From Bradyrhizobium genosp. L (GTDB lineage: Bacteria; Pseudomonadota; Alphaproteobacteria; Rhizobiales; Xanthobacteraceae), in NCBI RefSeq assembly GCF_015624485.1, contig NZ_CP061378.1, forward strand, positions 5,394,001 to 5,458,000: a stretch of DNA of 64,000 nt. The letters are read 5' to 3'. The position numbers and the translations under genes are program-made. This document shows positions 43,351-52,195 of this stretch, piece after piece (the stretch's first letter is position 1; each line of letters begins with the position of its first letter). Below the pieces are notes generated by a model. The model saw only the letters and a list, made by a program, of their open reading frames with translations. It was not told where the DNA came from and made no database searches.

Positions 43351-44343
43351 CTAGCGTTTGGTGAAGGCAACCGCGGCCACGATGATCGCGCCCTTGATCA
43401 CGAGCTGCATCGGCGAGCTGACGCCGAGCAGCACGAGGCCGTTGTTGAGCGTGCCGATGATCAGGCTGCCGAACAGCGTTCCCAGGATGTAGCCGCGTCC
43501 GCCGAACAGGCTGCAGCCGCCGAGGATGACGGCCGCGATGACATCGAGCTCCATGCCCTGCACGACGTCCGGCCGCGCCGCATGCGAGCGGGCCGACAGC
43601 ACCAGCGCCGCGAGCCCGGCCAGCATGCCGGTAAGCATGAAGGCCGCCGTCGTCACCCATTTGGTGTTGATGCCGGAATAGAGCGCGGCGGTCGGATTGC
43701 CGCCGACGGCATAGATCCGCCGCCCGAATACATTGTAGTGCAAGAGAAGAATGCCGACGATCATCGCAGCCAGCGTCCAGGCGATCGGCACGGGCATGCC
43801 GAGAAACGAACCTTCGCCGAAGATCGCGAAATAGGTCTCGTTGGTGATGATGACCGGCTTGGTGTTGGTGACCATCATCGCCAATCCGCGCGCCATGCTG
43901 AGCGTGCCGAGCGTCACCAGGAAGGACGGGATCGAGAGCTGCGTGGTCAGGATGCCGTTGAGCAATCCGACCAGCGCACCGGTGCCGAGTCCGGCCGCCG
44001 CGCCGACGATCCAATTGTTGTCGATCTGGCTCATCGCCATCGCCGCCGCCATGCCCGACAGCGCCAAGGTCGAAGCGACCGACAGGTCGATCTGCCGCGA
44101 GATGATGATGAAGGTCATGCCGACAGCGATGATCGATACCAGCGTGGTCTGCCGTCCGATGTTCAGGAAATTGTCGACCGAAAGGAACCAGGGCGAAGAC
44201 AGGCTGAACACGACGAGCAGGATGACGAAGGCGATGTAGAGCATGTAGGGCCGCTCGCCGCGCAACAGGTTCTGCAGCAGCTTGCGGCGACGGTCGGACC
44301 GCGTCGGCGCGGTGACGGCGTTGGGCGCGATCAGGTCAGTCAT
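43351..44343 (-). CDS. Ribose-type ABC transporter permease (RbsC-like)
   Basis: The protein has 330 residues with about ten helices, 'TLVSIIAVGMTFIIISRQIDLSVASTLALSGMAAAMAM' and 'GMELDVIAAVILGGCSLFGGRGYILGTLFGSLIIG' being diagnostic of the RbsC/AraH family. It overlaps the ATPase gene by 4 bases. Confidence 0.9.
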   Translation of the reverse strand: MTDLIAPNAVTAPTRSDRRRKLLQNLLRGERPYMLYIAFVILLVVFSLSSPWFLSVDNFLNIGRQTTLVSIIAVGMTFIIISRQIDLSVASTLALSGMAAAMAMSQIDNNWIVGAAAGLGTGALVGLLNGILTTQLSIPSFLVTLGTLSMARGLAMMVTNTKPVIITNETYFAIFGEGSFLGMPVPIAWTLAAMIVGILLLHYNVFGRRIYAVGGNPTAALYSGINTKWVTTAAFMLTGMLAGLAALVLSARSHAARPDVVQGMELDVIAAVILGGCSLFGGRGYILGTLFGSLIIGTLNNGLVLLGVSSPMQLVIKGAIIVAAVAFTKR

Positions 44344-45935
44344 GCCGGCAGCTCTTGCATTGCGCCTTCCGGAGGGTTCAGGCCGGAGGCCTGGTACATC
44401 TGAAGCAAATGATGGAGTTCTTCGGCGTCGTCGATCTCGCCGCGCACCAGGACGCGCGCGACGCGGCCGTTCACGATCACCGAGATGCGGTCGCTCAGCT
44501 CGATCAGCTCGACGAGATCGGACGAGACGACGAGAACGCCGGAGCCGTCACGTGCCGCCTGTCGGACGACGCCGTAAATCTCCTCGCGCGCGCCGACATC
44601 GACGCCGACGGTGGGCTCATCCAGCAACAGCACGCGCGGGCGCGGATCATTCCATTTTCCGAACACGACCTTCTGCTGGTTGCCGCCCGAAAGTGTCCTG
44701 ACCAGGCTCGAGGCCCCCTGCGCCTTGACCGCCAGCCTGCGGACCGCGGTCTCGGCGCGCTTCGTCGCGGCGCGTTGCTGCATCCAGCCCCAGCGCGAGA
44801 AATACGGCAACCGCGAGAGCGTGACGTTGCGCTCGATCGAGTGATCGAGCACCAGGCCCTGCACGTGGCGATCCTCCGGCACCAGCGCGATGCCCTGGTC
44901 GATCGCATCGGCCGGGCTCTTGGGTAGCCACCGCCGGCCGTCGATCTCGAACGTGCCGCGCTCGACCGAACGCAGGCCGAAGATGGTCTCGAGGATCTCG
45001 GTGCGTCCGCTGCCGATCAGTCCGGCGAGGCCGTGGATCTCACCCTTCAGGATGGAGAGGTCGACCGCGCGCAGCCGGTCGTTGGAGACATCGGACAGCG
45101 ACAGCACCGGCGATGGTTCGACGGCGCGCGTGGCTTGAGGCTCGGCGCGAGATGCAGCCGGCGCCGACCGCTCGCTTCCGACGATTGCATTCACCAGCCG
45201 CTTCATGTCGGTGTCTGATGTGACGAAGGTCCCGGCATTGGCCCCGTCGCGCAGCACGGTGACGCGTTGGGATATCTCGAACACCTCGTTCAGCCGGTGC
45301 GTCACGTAGATCACGCCGACACCGCGGCGCGTCACCTTGCCGATCGCATCGAACAGGATGCGGACCTCGTCCGACGTCAGCGAGGATGTCGGCTCATCCA
45401 GGATCAGCAGCCGCACCTCGCCCATCAGTGCTTTCGCGATCTCGGTCATCTGGCGGTAGGCGAAAGGCAGCGAGCCGACGGTCGCCTTGAGGTCGAGGGG
45501 AATGCCGAGCTGCGTCAACATCGCGCCGGCTTGCGCCATCAACGCGCGCTTCCTGACGAAGCCGAAGCGGGCCAGCGGCTCGCGGCCGAGCATCAGATTG
45601 TCGCCGACGCTGAGCGATTCAACGAGACTCAAATCCTGGTAGACGACGGCGATCCCCGCCTCGCGCGACTTCGCCGGGCTGTCGAATGCCGCCGGTTGGC
45701 CTGCAATCTCGATCGCGCCGCTGTCGAAGGCGTGCACGCCGCTGAGGATCTTGATCAGCGTGGATTTGCCGGCGCCGTTCTCGCCCAGCAGCGCATGCAC
45801 TTCGCCGGCCCGAACTTCGAGATTGACGTCCCGCAAGGCGCGCACGCCGCCAAAGCTCTTGTTGATGGCGCTGACCATCACAAGCGGCGTCATCGGCTGT
45901 GACTGTGCTGCAACCGAAACCGACGACGGCTCCAA
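44340..45935 (-). CDS. Ribose-type ABC transporter ATP-binding protein (RbsA-like, two domains)
   Basis: The protein has 531 residues. The first ABC domain has Walker A 'GENGAGKST' and Walker B 'LLILDEPTSSL'. The second has a degenerate Walker A ('GLIGSGRTE'), signature 'LSGGNQQKVVFGKW' and 'VLLLDEPTVGVDVG', exactly the RbsA/MglA layout. Start TTG 45935 is directly preceded by ggaggg; ATG 45893 lacks a ribosome site and is the alternative. First gene of its operon, below the operator-like repeats at 45979-46011. Confidence 0.9.
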   Translation of the reverse strand: MEPSSVSVAAQSQPMTPLVMVSAINKSFGGVRALRDVNLEVRAGEVHALLGENGAGKSTLIKILSGVHAFDSGAIEIAGQPAAFDSPAKSREAGIAVVYQDLSLVESLSVGDNLMLGREPLARFGFVRKRALMAQAGAMLTQLGIPLDLKATVGSLPFAYRQMTEIAKALMGEVRLLILDEPTSSLTSDEVRILFDAIGKVTRRGVGVIYVTHRLNEVFEISQRVTVLRDGANAGTFVTSDTDMKRLVNAIVGSERSAPAASRAEPQATRAVEPSPVLSLSDVSNDRLRAVDLSILKGEIHGLAGLIGSGRTEILETIFGLRSVERGTFEIDGRRWLPKSPADAIDQGIALVPEDRHVQGLVLDHSIERNVTLSRLPYFSRWGWMQQRAATKRAETAVRRLAVKAQGASSLVRTLSGGNQQKVVFGKWNDPRPRVLLLDEPTVGVDVGAREEIYGVVRQAARDGSGVLVVSSDLVELIELSDRISVIVNGRVARVLVRGEIDDAEELHHLLQMYQASGLNPPEGAMQELPA

Positions 45936-45978
45936 CCTTCCCTCCCACGCCGCCCATCGCTGCTACGATGGTGACATT

Positions 45979-46011
45979 ATGTTATTATTCAAACGAATGA
46001 TGTTATAATTC
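45979..46011. promoter_or_regulatory. Candidate operator repeats upstream of the ribose-type importer
   Basis: Direct repeats atgttattattc (45979-45990) and atgttataattc (46000-46011), 21 bases apart (two helical turns). The first matches 11 bases of the palindrome between deoC and the DeoR-type gene. The remaining 200 bases to the tRNA show nothing else. Confidence 0.6.
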
Positions 46012-46217
46012 TACCATACCGGACGATTGTCAACGGATGGCTTCGCGCATTCGGAGGTGACTTTGAACTCTCAAAGCGCACGGCCACGCCGAACTGCGTT
46101 CGTCACCGCTATTGCGGGTGTGGGCGCAACCGGACGAGCCTTCATGGTCGTGATGAGGGGCCGGAAATACGGCGTTTTCTCTCGAGAGGCTCGATACCCA
46201 AGTTTCTGAGGACTGGG

Positions 46218-46293
<76 letters not shown>

Positions 46294-46408
46294 GGAACTT
46301 GTCCGGAAGTGACCCTCGCGAGAGGGCCGTCGTTTAGCAAAGCGATTCCGGTATGTCCAGCAAGGCGGGGCAAGTTTTCCCGACTTTTCCGGATCGCCCG
46401 GGCAACGC

Positions 46409-46435
46409 AAAGGCCGCCGGATTCCGGCGGCCTTT
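46409..46435. terminator. Rho-independent terminator
   Basis: Arms aaaggccgccgg and ccggcggccttt with a 3-base loop; A/T flanks on both sides make it usable on either strand. Lies 31 bases beyond the stop of the Spy/CpxP-like gene. Confidence 0.8.
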
Positions 46436-46465
46436 CATGGGCTTGGCGAAGGGGCGCGCGCCCGC

Positions 46466-47068
46466 TCAGAGCCGGCCGGAACGCTCCTGATCCGGACCGC
46501 CGTCGCGATCGCGGTCGAACCGGTCATGATCGCGGCCGCCATGCTCCCAGCGGTCCATGCCGCGCTCGTGGCCGCGCCGTTCCTCGTCGCCGCCGAAGCG
46601 GCCCCCGGCCATGTGGGTCAGCATGGTGAGCCGCCGCTTCTGGTTGTCGTCGAGCGTCTTGTAGAGCGGATCGGCGGCATCGGCGATCTTCTTCAGCGAC
46701 GCCGCGGTCGCCGCCATGTTGTCGGCGCGCTCGCGCAGACGGGCGACCGGGTTATCCGGCTGCTGCGCCTTGTCGGCATCGGGCTTGTCGGCATCGGCCT
46801 TCTCGGCCGCCATCCGCGCGTTGGCGCGATCGAGCCGCTGCTTGGCGAAGTCGCGCACCGCGGCCTCGACCGGCGGCCACAGCTTCTCCTGATCCGCCGT
46901 CAGCTTCAGCCCGGCGTGGACGGCTGCGATACGCGCGTCGAGGAACGCGGCGCGATCCTCGGGGTTCATCCGCATCTGGCCATGAAACCACGGACGATGT
47001 TGGGCATACACCGCGGTCGAACCGGCGATGGCGAGCGCCGCGACGCCGGCGAGCAGAACTTTCTTCAT
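46466..47068 (-). CDS. Spy/CpxP-family periplasmic protein (LTXXQ motif)
   Basis: The protein has 200 residues: signal peptide (MKKVLLAGVAALAIAGSTAVYAQ), helical domain with the family 'LTADQEKLWPPVEAAVRDFAKQRL' motif, and a second 'PLYKTLDDNQKRRLTMLTHM' copy of the LTxxQ type. The C-terminal tail is very rich in Asp, Arg, Gly and His, possibly metal-binding. The family acts as ATP-independent periplasmic chaperones or metal/stress sensors. aaggagg immediately upstream decides the start. Confidence 0.8.
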   Translation of the reverse strand: MKKVLLAGVAALAIAGSTAVYAQHRPWFHGQMRMNPEDRAAFLDARIAAVHAGLKLTADQEKLWPPVEAAVRDFAKQRLDRANARMAAEKADADKPDADKAQQPDNPVARLRERADNMAATAASLKKIADAADPLYKTLDDNQKRRLTMLTHMAGGRFGGDEERRGHERGMDRWEHGGRDHDRFDRDRDGGPDQERSGRL

Positions 47069-47201
47069 TCGAACCTCCTTTGAAGGTTGCTCGAAGATGA
47101 TGCCGCTCGCCCTCGCCTTCAACTTACGGATTGGCAAGAGAGAGCTCTCTTACCAAGATGTAATCCGCTTCGTTGCCCGACGGAAATATTGAGACTTCCG
47201 T

Positions 47202-48491
47202 TTACTGAACCATTCCCAACAACCGCGGCAGCCACAGCGAGATTTCCGGCACGTAGGTGATCAGGCCGAGGAACACCAGCATCGCGCACAGCCAGGGCAG
47301 CACCGCGATCGTGATCTCGCTGATGCCCATCTTGGCGATACTGCTCGCGATATAGAGATTGAGCCCGACCGGGGGGTGGCACAGCCCGACCTCGGTGTTG
47401 ACGATCATCAGGATGCCCAAGTGCACCGGATTGACGCCGAGCTTAGTCGCCAGCGGATACAGGATCGGCGCCATGATCAGGAGGATCGATGACGGATCCA
47501 TGACGTTGCCGGCCAAGAGCAGGATGACGTTGACCACCAGCAGGAACATCCAGACCGAGAAGTTCTTGTCGATGATCCAGGCCGCCATCTCCTGCGGGAT
47601 CTGCTCATGCGTCATCAGGAACGAGAACAGCACCGCGTTGGTGATGATGTAGAGCAGCATCGAGCTCATGCTCGCCGCCTGCAATAGCACCTTCGGCACT
47701 TCGGTGAGCTTCAATTCCTTGTAGACGAACACGGTGATGAAGAAGGCGTAGGTCGCGGCGACCGCGGCCGCTTCGGTCGGCGTGAAGATGCCGCCATAGA
47801 TGCCGCCGAGCACGATCGCGATCAAGAGCAAGCCCCAGATGCTCTCGCGGAACGCCTTGAACTGCTCACCGAACGTCGCCTTCGGCATCTTCGGATAGCC
47901 GTTGCGCTTGGCGACGAAGAAGGTCACGGCGGCCAGCATCAGCGCCAGCAGCACGCCGGGCACGATGCCGGCCATGAACAGCGCGCCGATCGAGGTGTTG
48001 GTGGAGACGCCGTACAGCACCAGGATGATCGACGGCGGCACCAGGATGCCGAGCGCGCCCGAGGTCGAGATCACGCCGACGCCGAACCGCTTCGGATAGC
48101 CGTGATCGACCATCGCCGGCATCATGATCGAGCCGATCGCGACCACGGTGGCGACGCTGGAGCCCGAGATCGCCGCGAACATCGCGCAGGCCGCGACGCC
48201 GGCGAGGCCGAGGCCGCCCGGCAGATGCCCGACCAATGACGTCGTGAACGCGATCATCCGCCGCGCCACGCCTCCCCGCGTCAGGAAGGTGCCGGCGAGG
48301 ATGAAGAACGGGATCGCCATGATGCCGAAATTGTCGAGGCCCGAAAACAATTTCAGGCCGACGCTCTCGATCGGCACCTCGGTCATCGTGAACAGGAAGG
48401 TGAGCACGGTCAGGCCGAGCGAAATCGAGATCGGCATGCCCGTCAGCATCAGGGCGAACAGCAGTCCAAAAATGAGGGCGGCGCTCATCAC
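47202..48491 (-). CDS. dctM: TRAP transporter large permease
   Basis: The protein has 429 residues with about twelve hydrophobic segments and DctM landmarks 'FSGLDNFGIMAIPFFILAGTFLTRGGVARRM', 'GVISTSGALGILVPPSIILVLYG', 'NTEVGLCHPPVGLNLYIASSIA'. It carries out sodium-coupled uptake of a C4-dicarboxylate or other organic acid with DctQ and DctP. It overlaps dctQ by 4 bases. Confidence 0.92.
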   Translation of the reverse strand: MMSAALIFGLLFALMLTGMPISISLGLTVLTFLFTMTEVPIESVGLKLFSGLDNFGIMAIPFFILAGTFLTRGGVARRMIAFTTSLVGHLPGGLGLAGVAACAMFAAISGSSVATVVAIGSIMMPAMVDHGYPKRFGVGVISTSGALGILVPPSIILVLYGVSTNTSIGALFMAGIVPGVLLALMLAAVTFFVAKRNGYPKMPKATFGEQFKAFRESIWGLLLIAIVLGGIYGGIFTPTEAAAVAATYAFFITVFVYKELKLTEVPKVLLQAASMSSMLLYIITNAVLFSFLMTHEQIPQEMAAWIIDKNFSVWMFLLVVNVILLLAGNVMDPSSILLIMAPILYPLATKLGVNPVHLGILMIVNTEVGLCHPPVGLNLYIASSIAKMGISEITIAVLPWLCAMLVFLGLITYVPEISLWLPRLLGMVQ

Positions 48492-49060
48492 GCTTCTCCG
48501 AGCGCAACGGGCGCAGTCTTGCTGGTCTCGACGCCATCGACGTGGGAGGCGTCATGGTGCGGCAGCTGGTCGGTCCACCAGTAGTTCCAGCACACCTGCA
48601 GGAAGCGGAAGCACATCAGGTAGGAACCGAGCGGGATACAGGCGTAGACGATCCAGCTCGGGATCTCCATGTCGGGCGAGACCTGGTCGGTGTGCATCAG
48701 TTCGAACACGAACTTGGCGCCCATGGTGCCGACGATCGCGGTGAACAGCGCGCCGCCGAGCAGGCCGAACAGGATGGTGCCCTTGCGCCAGACGTCATTG
48801 AGGCGATTGATCAGCACGTCGACGCCGACATGGATACCGGTGCGCACGCCATAGGCGGCACCGAACTTCGCCATCCAGATGAACATGTAGATGCAGAGTT
48901 CCTGCGACCAGGTGAGGTTGATGCCGAACAGGTACGGATAGAGGATCGGCACGTCGACCAGGAAGCGGTGCAGCACGGTGACGAAGGTCAAGAGCGTCGC
49001 GGCGCCCATCAGGCTTGCGATGATGATCTCTTCAAGCCTGTCGAGAATTTTCAGCAGCAT
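48488..49060 (-). CDS. dctQ: TRAP transporter small permease
   Basis: The protein has 190 residues, four membrane helices and the DctQ signature 'LTWSQELCIYMFIWMAKFGAAYGVRTGIHVGVDVLI'. ggggaga precedes ATG 49060. It is separated from dctP by 243 bases containing a palindromic repeat, so mRNA levels of dctP and dctQM may differ. Confidence 0.9.
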   Translation of the reverse strand: MLLKILDRLEEIIIASLMGAATLLTFVTVLHRFLVDVPILYPYLFGINLTWSQELCIYMFIWMAKFGAAYGVRTGIHVGVDVLINRLNDVWRKGTILFGLLGGALFTAIVGTMGAKFVFELMHTDQVSPDMEIPSWIVYACIPLGSYLMCFRFLQVCWNYWWTDQLPHHDASHVDGVETSKTAPVALGEA

Positions 49061-49130
49061 TGATCTCCCCAGTGGTGGCCTGATCTTGCGCCCCGGCCAC
49101 ACGCCCTATCCACAAACTCATGCAGCCGCG

Positions 49131-49290
49131 GTGTTCTCTTCACCTCGCCCCGCTTGCGGGGAGAGGTCGAAATTCAAGCTGCGCTTGAATTCGGGTGAAG
49201 GGGAGCCTCCGCGAGCGCAGCTATCATCGTTTGCGCGGGGAAAGCCCCTCACCCCAACCCTCTCCCCGCAAGAACGGGGAGAGGGAGCCG
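49131..49290. repeat. Palindromic intergenic repeat between dctP and dctQ
   Basis: Arms around 'cgccccgcttgcggggaga' and 'ctctccccgcaagaacgggg', with inner 'ttcaagctgcgcttgaa'. Same family as the element at 4035-4156. Located inside a transporter operon, it could stabilise the dctP message. Confidence 0.8.
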
Positions 49291-49303
49291 TTCCCGCACC
49301 GCC

Positions 49304-50323
49304 CTAGTTGACCGGGCTGCGGCCCGTCTCCTTCAGGAATTCGTCGATCAAGGGCTGGCCGACCCGCGAGGCGACGTCCTTGTAGACCGGCATCATCGCC
49401 TTGCGCATCGCCTCGTCCTGCTCCGGCGTGAGCGAGATGATCTCGGTCTTGCCGGACTTCTTGATCGCTTCGAGCGCGTCCTCGTTCTCCTTGGCGGACT
49501 GGCTGTTGCCGAACTCGGTCGCTTCCTTCATCGCCTTCGACAGCTGGTCGCGGATGTCGGCCGGCAGGCCGTCCCAGAACTTCTTGTTCACGATCACGAC
49601 GTAGCCGATATAGCCGTGGTTGGTGACGGTGGCGTATTTCTGCACCTCATGCATCTTCTGGGTGTAGATGTTCGACCAGGTGTTCTCCTGGCCATCGACC
49701 ACGCCGGTCTGCAGCGCCTGGTAGACGTCGGAGAACGCCATCACCTGCGGGATCGCGCCGAGTGCGCGGAATTGGGCTTCCAGCACCTTGGATGACTGGA
49801 TGCGGAATTTCAGCCCCTTGTAGTCGGCCGGCGCGACCAGCTTCTTGTTGGCGCTCATCTGCTTGAAGCCGTTGTCCCAGTAGGCGAGACCGGTCATCCC
49901 CTTGGAGTCCAGCAGCTTGAGCAGCTTGGCGCCGAGCGGGCCGTCGGTGACCTTGCGCAGCGTCTTCAGGTCGGGGAGGATATAGGGCAGATCGAAGACT
50001 TCGAATTCCTTGATGCCGATCGGGCCGAACTTGGAGTTCGACGGCGCCAGCATCTGAACCGCGCCGAGCTGCAGCGCCTCGAGCTCTTCCTTGTCCTTGT
50101 ACAGCGTCGAGTTCGGGTAGACCTCGACCTTGACCTTGCCGCCGGTGTACTTCTCGGCCAGTTCCTTGAACTTGTCGGCGGCCTTACCCTTCGGCGTGTC
50201 CGAGGCCACGACGTGGCTGAACTTGATCACGATCGGCGACTGCGCCTGGGCCGGTCCGACAAAAGCCGATCCAGCAAAAGTCAGTGCTGCGATCGATACC
50301 GCAGCTAAAATCGATTTACGCAT
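49304..50323 (-). CDS. dctP: TRAP transporter substrate-binding protein
   Basis: The protein has 339 residues: signal peptide (ILAAVSIAALTFAGSAFVGPAQA), then the DctP fold ('IVIKFSHVVASDTPKGKAADKFKELAEKYTGGKVKVEVYPNSTLY') with the ligand-carboxylate Arg in 'GLKFRIQSSKVLEAQFRALGA'. It is close to C4-dicarboxylate binders by pattern. ggagg before ATG 50323 decides the start. Confidence 0.92.
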   Translation of the reverse strand: MRKSILAAVSIAALTFAGSAFVGPAQAQSPIVIKFSHVVASDTPKGKAADKFKELAEKYTGGKVKVEVYPNSTLYKDKEELEALQLGAVQMLAPSNSKFGPIGIKEFEVFDLPYILPDLKTLRKVTDGPLGAKLLKLLDSKGMTGLAYWDNGFKQMSANKKLVAPADYKGLKFRIQSSKVLEAQFRALGAIPQVMAFSDVYQALQTGVVDGQENTWSNIYTQKMHEVQKYATVTNHGYIGYVVIVNKKFWDGLPADIRDQLSKAMKEATEFGNSQSAKENEDALEAIKKSGKTEIISLTPEQDEAMRKAMMPVYKDVASRVGQPLIDEFLKETGRSPVN

Positions 50324-50897
50324 TTTTCCTCCCGCGTAATTGCGGAGCACGAACCACCGGCCCCGGGACATCCGGTCGCACCATTACAGAGAAGCGGCTG
50401 CGAATGCCATTGCCCCTTTAGCAGGGTCTGATCGCTCCATTGCTGCATCGCAAAATGCAGCGGTATCCACCTCGGCCCTTCGACCGTTCGATGACACCGC
50501 CATCGGCTGTGCCCGTTGCGGGCGGTGAGGTCAATGCGAGGTTCGCAAATGGCGAATTCGCGGGACGCGAACGCTGCCGTGTCACCGTCGTCCTGGCGAA
50601 AGCCAGGACCCATAACCACCGAACTTGCTTTGAACAGGATCGTGGCCGCAGCGTCGCGCAATGGCCGGCAGTTGGGGTAACGGGTCTTGGCTTTCGCCAG
50701 GACGACGTTGTCGGTGGTTCTCGGTTCACCAACCAACACCGCGGCGTCATCACCCGCGCATTCCCATGCGGGTGATCCAGCATTCCAGAGGGGGTCGTGC
50801 TTGAGCCCCGGCGTCATCTCATCCGTGTCATGGATACGCCGCAAATGCAATCTAAGATAGCATTATTTTCGGACATTTCCCTTTGGGAGGACCACGC
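50324..50897. other. Intergenic region with a large inverted repeat
   Basis: About 570 bases between divergent dctP and the GH76-like gene. No gene is convincing. The centre is occupied by the inverted repeat listed separately; promoters must lie at the two edges. Confidence 0.6.
50587..50709. repeat. Inverted repeat element with cgtcgtcctggcgaaagcc ends
   Basis: 'cgtcgtcctggcgaaagcc' at 50587-50605 is inverted as 'ggctttcgccaggacgacg' at 50691-50709, enclosing about 85 bases. The end sequence resembles the hairpin at 63584-63608. It has the look of a small non-autonomous repeat. Confidence 0.75.
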
Positions 50898-52139
50898 ATG
50901 ACAGCGCCAGCCGATCTCAAGTCGCAAGCCATTGCGGCCTTCAATCGTTACATGGACGTCTGGAATTTCGACGACTACTGGACGAGGTCCAACACCTTCG
51001 AGGCGGCCATCGAGTTCGTCACGGCGGCGCGCCGCCGCTGGCCGACGGATGCGGCCGTCCTGACCTCGGTGCGGCGGATCGACGAGGTGATTTTCGGCAA
51101 CATCACCTATTTCGAGCGCGTGCTGCAGAACATCGACAAAATCTGGGCCGATGATTTCGGCTGGTGCGGCAATGCGTGCCTGTCGGCCCGGCGCTACATT
51201 CTCGATTTCCCCGACACCCAGCAGATCGTCAAGGGCGCCGGCAGCTATCTCGCGATCGCCGACCGATGCTGGCATAACATGGTGAACATCGGCTACGACG
51301 CGACCCACGACGCAAAGCCGGTGCCGCATGGATGCAGCAATAATTCAAAGGTCTCGAGCCACGACCCGATGAAGAACACGGTGACCAACGCCACCTTGTT
51401 CCTGCTGTCCTCGCGTCTGTTCGAGACGACGATCAAGCTGGAGGGCTTCAAGCCCGCCGACTATCTCGGGATGAGCCGGGCGCAGTACGAATGGTTCCAC
51501 GCCTGGTTCGCGCCGCAATACGCCTATCTGCGTGCACATACTGCGCCCAACCTGAACGCCAAGCTGATCGGAGAACGTCCGATCGCCGAGCCTGACTACG
51601 AGAACAAGTTCATGTGGCAGCCGGGGCTGGTCTGGACCGGCGACCAGGGCCTCATGCTGGCGGCACTGACGGAATACGCGGCGATCCATCCGAAGTCCGC
51701 CCCCGAGGTCTTCGACGTCGTCGGCGCGGTCTCCAAAGGCCTTGCCAGCCTGCTGTTCGATGCCGACGGCGTTCTCCAGGAAGCGCCGTTCACGGCGTTC
51801 TTCACCGGCGACGGCAAGGACTATGTCTGCGGCCGCGGCGTGCTGCTGCGCCATCTGTCCTCCCCCGCGGTGGAACGGCACGTCGGTCCCGGCTTCAGGG
51901 GCCGCATCCAGGCCACGAATGCCCACGCGGTGGCGACCTGGGATGCGAACAATCAATACGGCGCAGCCTGGAATTCTGTTCAGCTCGACGCCTTCAGCGC
52001 AGCGTTCAAGCGTGGCTGGCTGTTCGGCGACGGCGCGCTGCAATGGCAGTTCGACTACGGTCCCGAGGTGATGAACGGCATCCTACAGGCCGCGGGGCTG
52101 GATGCGCTCACCGCTGCGATGAGGGTGACGCCGGCCTGA
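50898..52139 (+). CDS. GH76-like (alpha/alpha)6-barrel protein, putative glycoside hydrolase
   Basis: The protein has 413 residues, no signal peptide. The paired acids in 'IDKIWADDFGWCGNACLSARRY' (Asp85-Asp86) and the 'LVWTGDQGLMLAALTEYA' motif resemble the catalytic and helical landmarks of GH76 alpha-1,6-mannanases; the remainder is rich in Trp and Tyr as in six-hairpin folds. A cytoplasmic location would be unusual for a polysaccharide-degrading enzyme. ttgggagg precedes ATG 50898. Single-gene unit. Family assignment is tentative. Confidence 0.5.
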   Translation: MTAPADLKSQAIAAFNRYMDVWNFDDYWTRSNTFEAAIEFVTAARRRWPTDAAVLTSVRRIDEVIFGNITYFERVLQNIDKIWADDFGWCGNACLSARRYILDFPDTQQIVKGAGSYLAIADRCWHNMVNIGYDATHDAKPVPHGCSNNSKVSSHDPMKNTVTNATLFLLSSRLFETTIKLEGFKPADYLGMSRAQYEWFHAWFAPQYAYLRAHTAPNLNAKLIGERPIAEPDYENKFMWQPGLVWTGDQGLMLAALTEYAAIHPKSAPEVFDVVGAVSKGLASLLFDADGVLQEAPFTAFFTGDGKDYVCGRGVLLRHLSSPAVERHVGPGFRGRIQATNAHAVATWDANNQYGAAWNSVQLDAFSAAFKRGWLFGDGALQWQFDYGPEVMNGILQAAGLDALTAAMRVTPA

Positions 52140-52195
52140 GGCATCCCATCCACCTCATCGGAGAGCTGCCCTTCAGCCGGCAACCTGGCGGACGC

